Both the position numbers and the translations under genes were made by a program. DNA of 25,022 nt, taken from the NCBI GenBank assembly GCA_046537975.1, contig JBKHJR010000040.1, positions 1 to 25,022 on the forward strand, given 5' to 3'. Source of the stretch: JAWLDV01 sp046537975 (GTDB lineage: Bacteria > Desulfobacterota > Desulfobulbia > Desulfobulbales > SURF-16). How positions within the stretch are numbered: the first letter of the stretch is position 1; each line of letters starts with the position of its first letter. The notes under the pieces are model-generated. The model was given only the letters and a program-made list of their open reading frames with translations. It was not told where the DNA came from and ran no database searches. Of the stretch, positions 23,993 to 25,022 are shown piece by piece.

Positions 23993-24688
23993 ATGATGAA
24001 ATGTTGGATTTGTAACGATCCCGTTGATACTCGGGAACACGTAATAAAACAATCTGATATACGTCGCCTTTTTGGTCGTGGCCCTTATCCGAAAGGTAAG
24101 AGGCTAAAGAGGACTGATCAAAATCAAACTAAAAAAATAATCCAAAGTGAAGATTCGATTCATATCAAATATCAAAAAAGCCTCTGCAAACATTGTAACT
24201 CAACTCGTTCTCAACCGTGGGACAGAGCATATGATGAATTTATGGAATATATTCTAAATCATGCCCCGGAACTTAAACAGAAATATAGAATCGGTTTTAA
24301 GGCTGTCACACAGACTGATATTAACAAATTTACTTCAAACTTATATTCATTTTTTATCAAAGCATTTGGTTGCCAGCTTCAAGAGCATGGGCAGAAGCCA
24401 CCATTGGAACTCTCAGAATTCCTTTTAGGAAAAAACGATAATACAAAGTTAAAGGTATCATTCGCAATATATGAAAGCATGCCTCAGGATTTGACTTCAC
24501 CGATGATTCAGATTCACAACCTTGATGGAGATTTTGATAACTTCCTCAAGAAACCGGTGAACTACACTTGGGCGGTATCGATAGAATGGTTAACCATTTG
24601 CTTTTGGTTCAACAAAGAACCTTCAGAAGATTTAGGACTTCCTTTCATTGGGAACGTCGACAGTATAAGTATTGGTAGTTACAAATAA
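23993..24688 (+). CDS. Cassette-borne HNH/treble-clef-like protein
   Basis: 231 aa, AT-rich and unlike its neighbours in base use. The N-terminus has a treble-clef-like metal site: C4-x2-C7, E15-H16-V-I, then C65-x2-C68-N69-S. This is the pattern of HNH-type proteins with CxxC...EH...CxxCN motifs, but no clear third catalytic His is seen, so nuclease activity is uncertain. Residues about 85-231 match nothing I know and end in a hydrophobic, Trp-rich stretch. The frame is open from ATG 23933 inside the preceding attC repeat, but ATG 23993 is chosen because GAGG (23983-23986) is well spaced and 23933 lies in repeat DNA with no ribosome-binding site. It sits between two attC-like repeats on the strand leading away from intI, as expected of a mobile cassette gene. 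Confidence 0.75.
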   Translation: MMKCWICNDPVDTREHVIKQSDIRRLFGRGPYPKGKRLKRTDQNQTKKIIQSEDSIHIKYQKSLCKHCNSTRSQPWDRAYDEFMEYILNHAPELKQKYRIGFKAVTQTDINKFTSNLYSFFIKAFGCQLQEHGQKPPLELSEFLLGKNDNTKLKVSFAIYESMPQDLTSPMIQIHNLDGDFDNFLKKPVNYTWAVSIEWLTICFWFNKEPSEDLGLPFIGNVDSISIGSYK

Positions 24689-24756
24689 AGATAGAGCAGC
24701 TAACCTTGCTGCTGCAGTGGACGGCGCAAAAACCGCGCGCCGCCCCTGAGCAGCCC

Positions 24757-24950
24757 GATAAGCTGACCGTGAGGTCCGCTTCGCTGCGCACCCGGTCAGC
24801 TTATCGCCGGCTGTTGAGTTTCACTCGAACGCCCCCTGAAGGCTCCGCTCACGCTCCGCCTATCAAGGGCGTTCGAGCCGACTGCGCCCGCTCTATTAAA
24901 AATATGAATGTTTTCAACGAGGCGGGCTCGCGGCTCAACAGCCGGCGTTA
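24757..24950 (+). repeat. attC-like cassette repeat, copy 2
   Basis: Second copy of the 23785 repeat, beginning 69 bases after the HNH-like gene. The outer stem is conserved exactly (24805-24818 / 24934-24947), as is the left dyad, which is complete here as CGATAAGCTGACCG / CGGTCAGCTTATCG. The inner stem has small changes (an extra C on the left, A for G on the right). The attC proper would be 24799-24953 (GCTTATC ... GTTATGT). An ATG inside it opens a 21-codon frame that stops at 24967-24969, so the shared start codon in the repeat leads into a different frame here. Confidence 0.7.
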
Positions 24951-25022
24951 TGTTCTTGAAGAGTTATAGAGCCGGTCGCATCTTACAGCGCTGATTTCTG
25001 CTTAGAAAATGAGGCTCTAAGC
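24951..25022 (+). other. Start of the next cassette (partial)
   Basis: Sequence past the second GTTA is unrelated to the first cassette. No start codon with a ribosome-binding site is visible within the 72 bases. A 7-bp inverted repeat GCTTAGA / TCTAAGC closes the window. It is probably the 5' part of a second cassette whose gene lies outside. Confidence 0.4.

Noticed and set aside
23785..24950. CRISPR array or composite transposon for the two repeats
   Set aside because: Only two copies, ~195 bp long, separated by a gene, with no cas or transposase gene; the adjacent intI remnant and G-TT junction fit an integron better.
24706..24969. 87-codon frame at the end of the window
   Set aside because: Lies almost wholly inside the second attC-like repeat, with no ribosome-binding site.

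Overview
The window looks like a chromosomal segment of a Gram-negative, probably sulfate-reducing-type deltaproteobacterium (Desulfobacterota). This placement is an inference. It rests on an outer-membrane barrel protein, RlmD, an ArsF/ArsG-type arsenic operon, a KaiC-like/PEP-synthase-like fusion protein, and candidate sigma-54 promoters. No rRNA or other decisive taxonomic marker is present. Most genes are moderately GC-rich; the last kilobase contains a clearly AT-rich foreign gene.

Layout. 1-112: 3' end of a SPASM/radical-SAM-like protein. 368-1210 (-): the membrane protease HtpX with a good terminator. 1369-6941 (+): an arsenic-resistance island. It holds two near-identical copies (1369-1614 and 3300-3545) of an ars promoter plus the 5' part of arsR. 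The first copy is a truncated arsR followed by a universal stress protein and an Acr3 arsenite exporter. The second is a full-length arsR followed by a COG0701/ArsP-like permease, a mini-thioredoxin, ArsF, ArsG and a thioredoxin-coupled ArsC. Together these genes reduce arsenate, supply thiol electrons and export arsenite or organoarsenicals.

7014-16722 (-): family-4 uracil-DNA glycosylase, then a nitrogen-assimilation block (glnA, a 914-aa pseudo-KaiC/PEP-binding fusion, gdhA), then a SERCA-like Ca2+ P-type ATPase. glnA and gdhA are each preceded by a GG-N10-GC element resembling a sigma-54 promoter. 16907-23061: mixed housekeeping and envelope genes (DUF3108 protein, outer-membrane barrel, RlmD, two uncharacterised membrane proteins, L,D-transpeptidase, single-domain response regulator, PgpA).

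23180-25022: the start of an integron. A dead integron integrase (intI; frameshift plus loss of the catalytic core) lies on the minus strand. It is followed by a candidate attI region with imperfect tandem repeats, and then by two ~195-bp attC-like palindromic repeats that flank an AT-rich cassette encoding an HNH/treble-clef-like protein. A second cassette starts just before the window ends. This array is the most unusual system here: the repeats are larger and more modular than classical attC sites, and the cassette gene is unrecognised beyond its zinc-finger-like motif.
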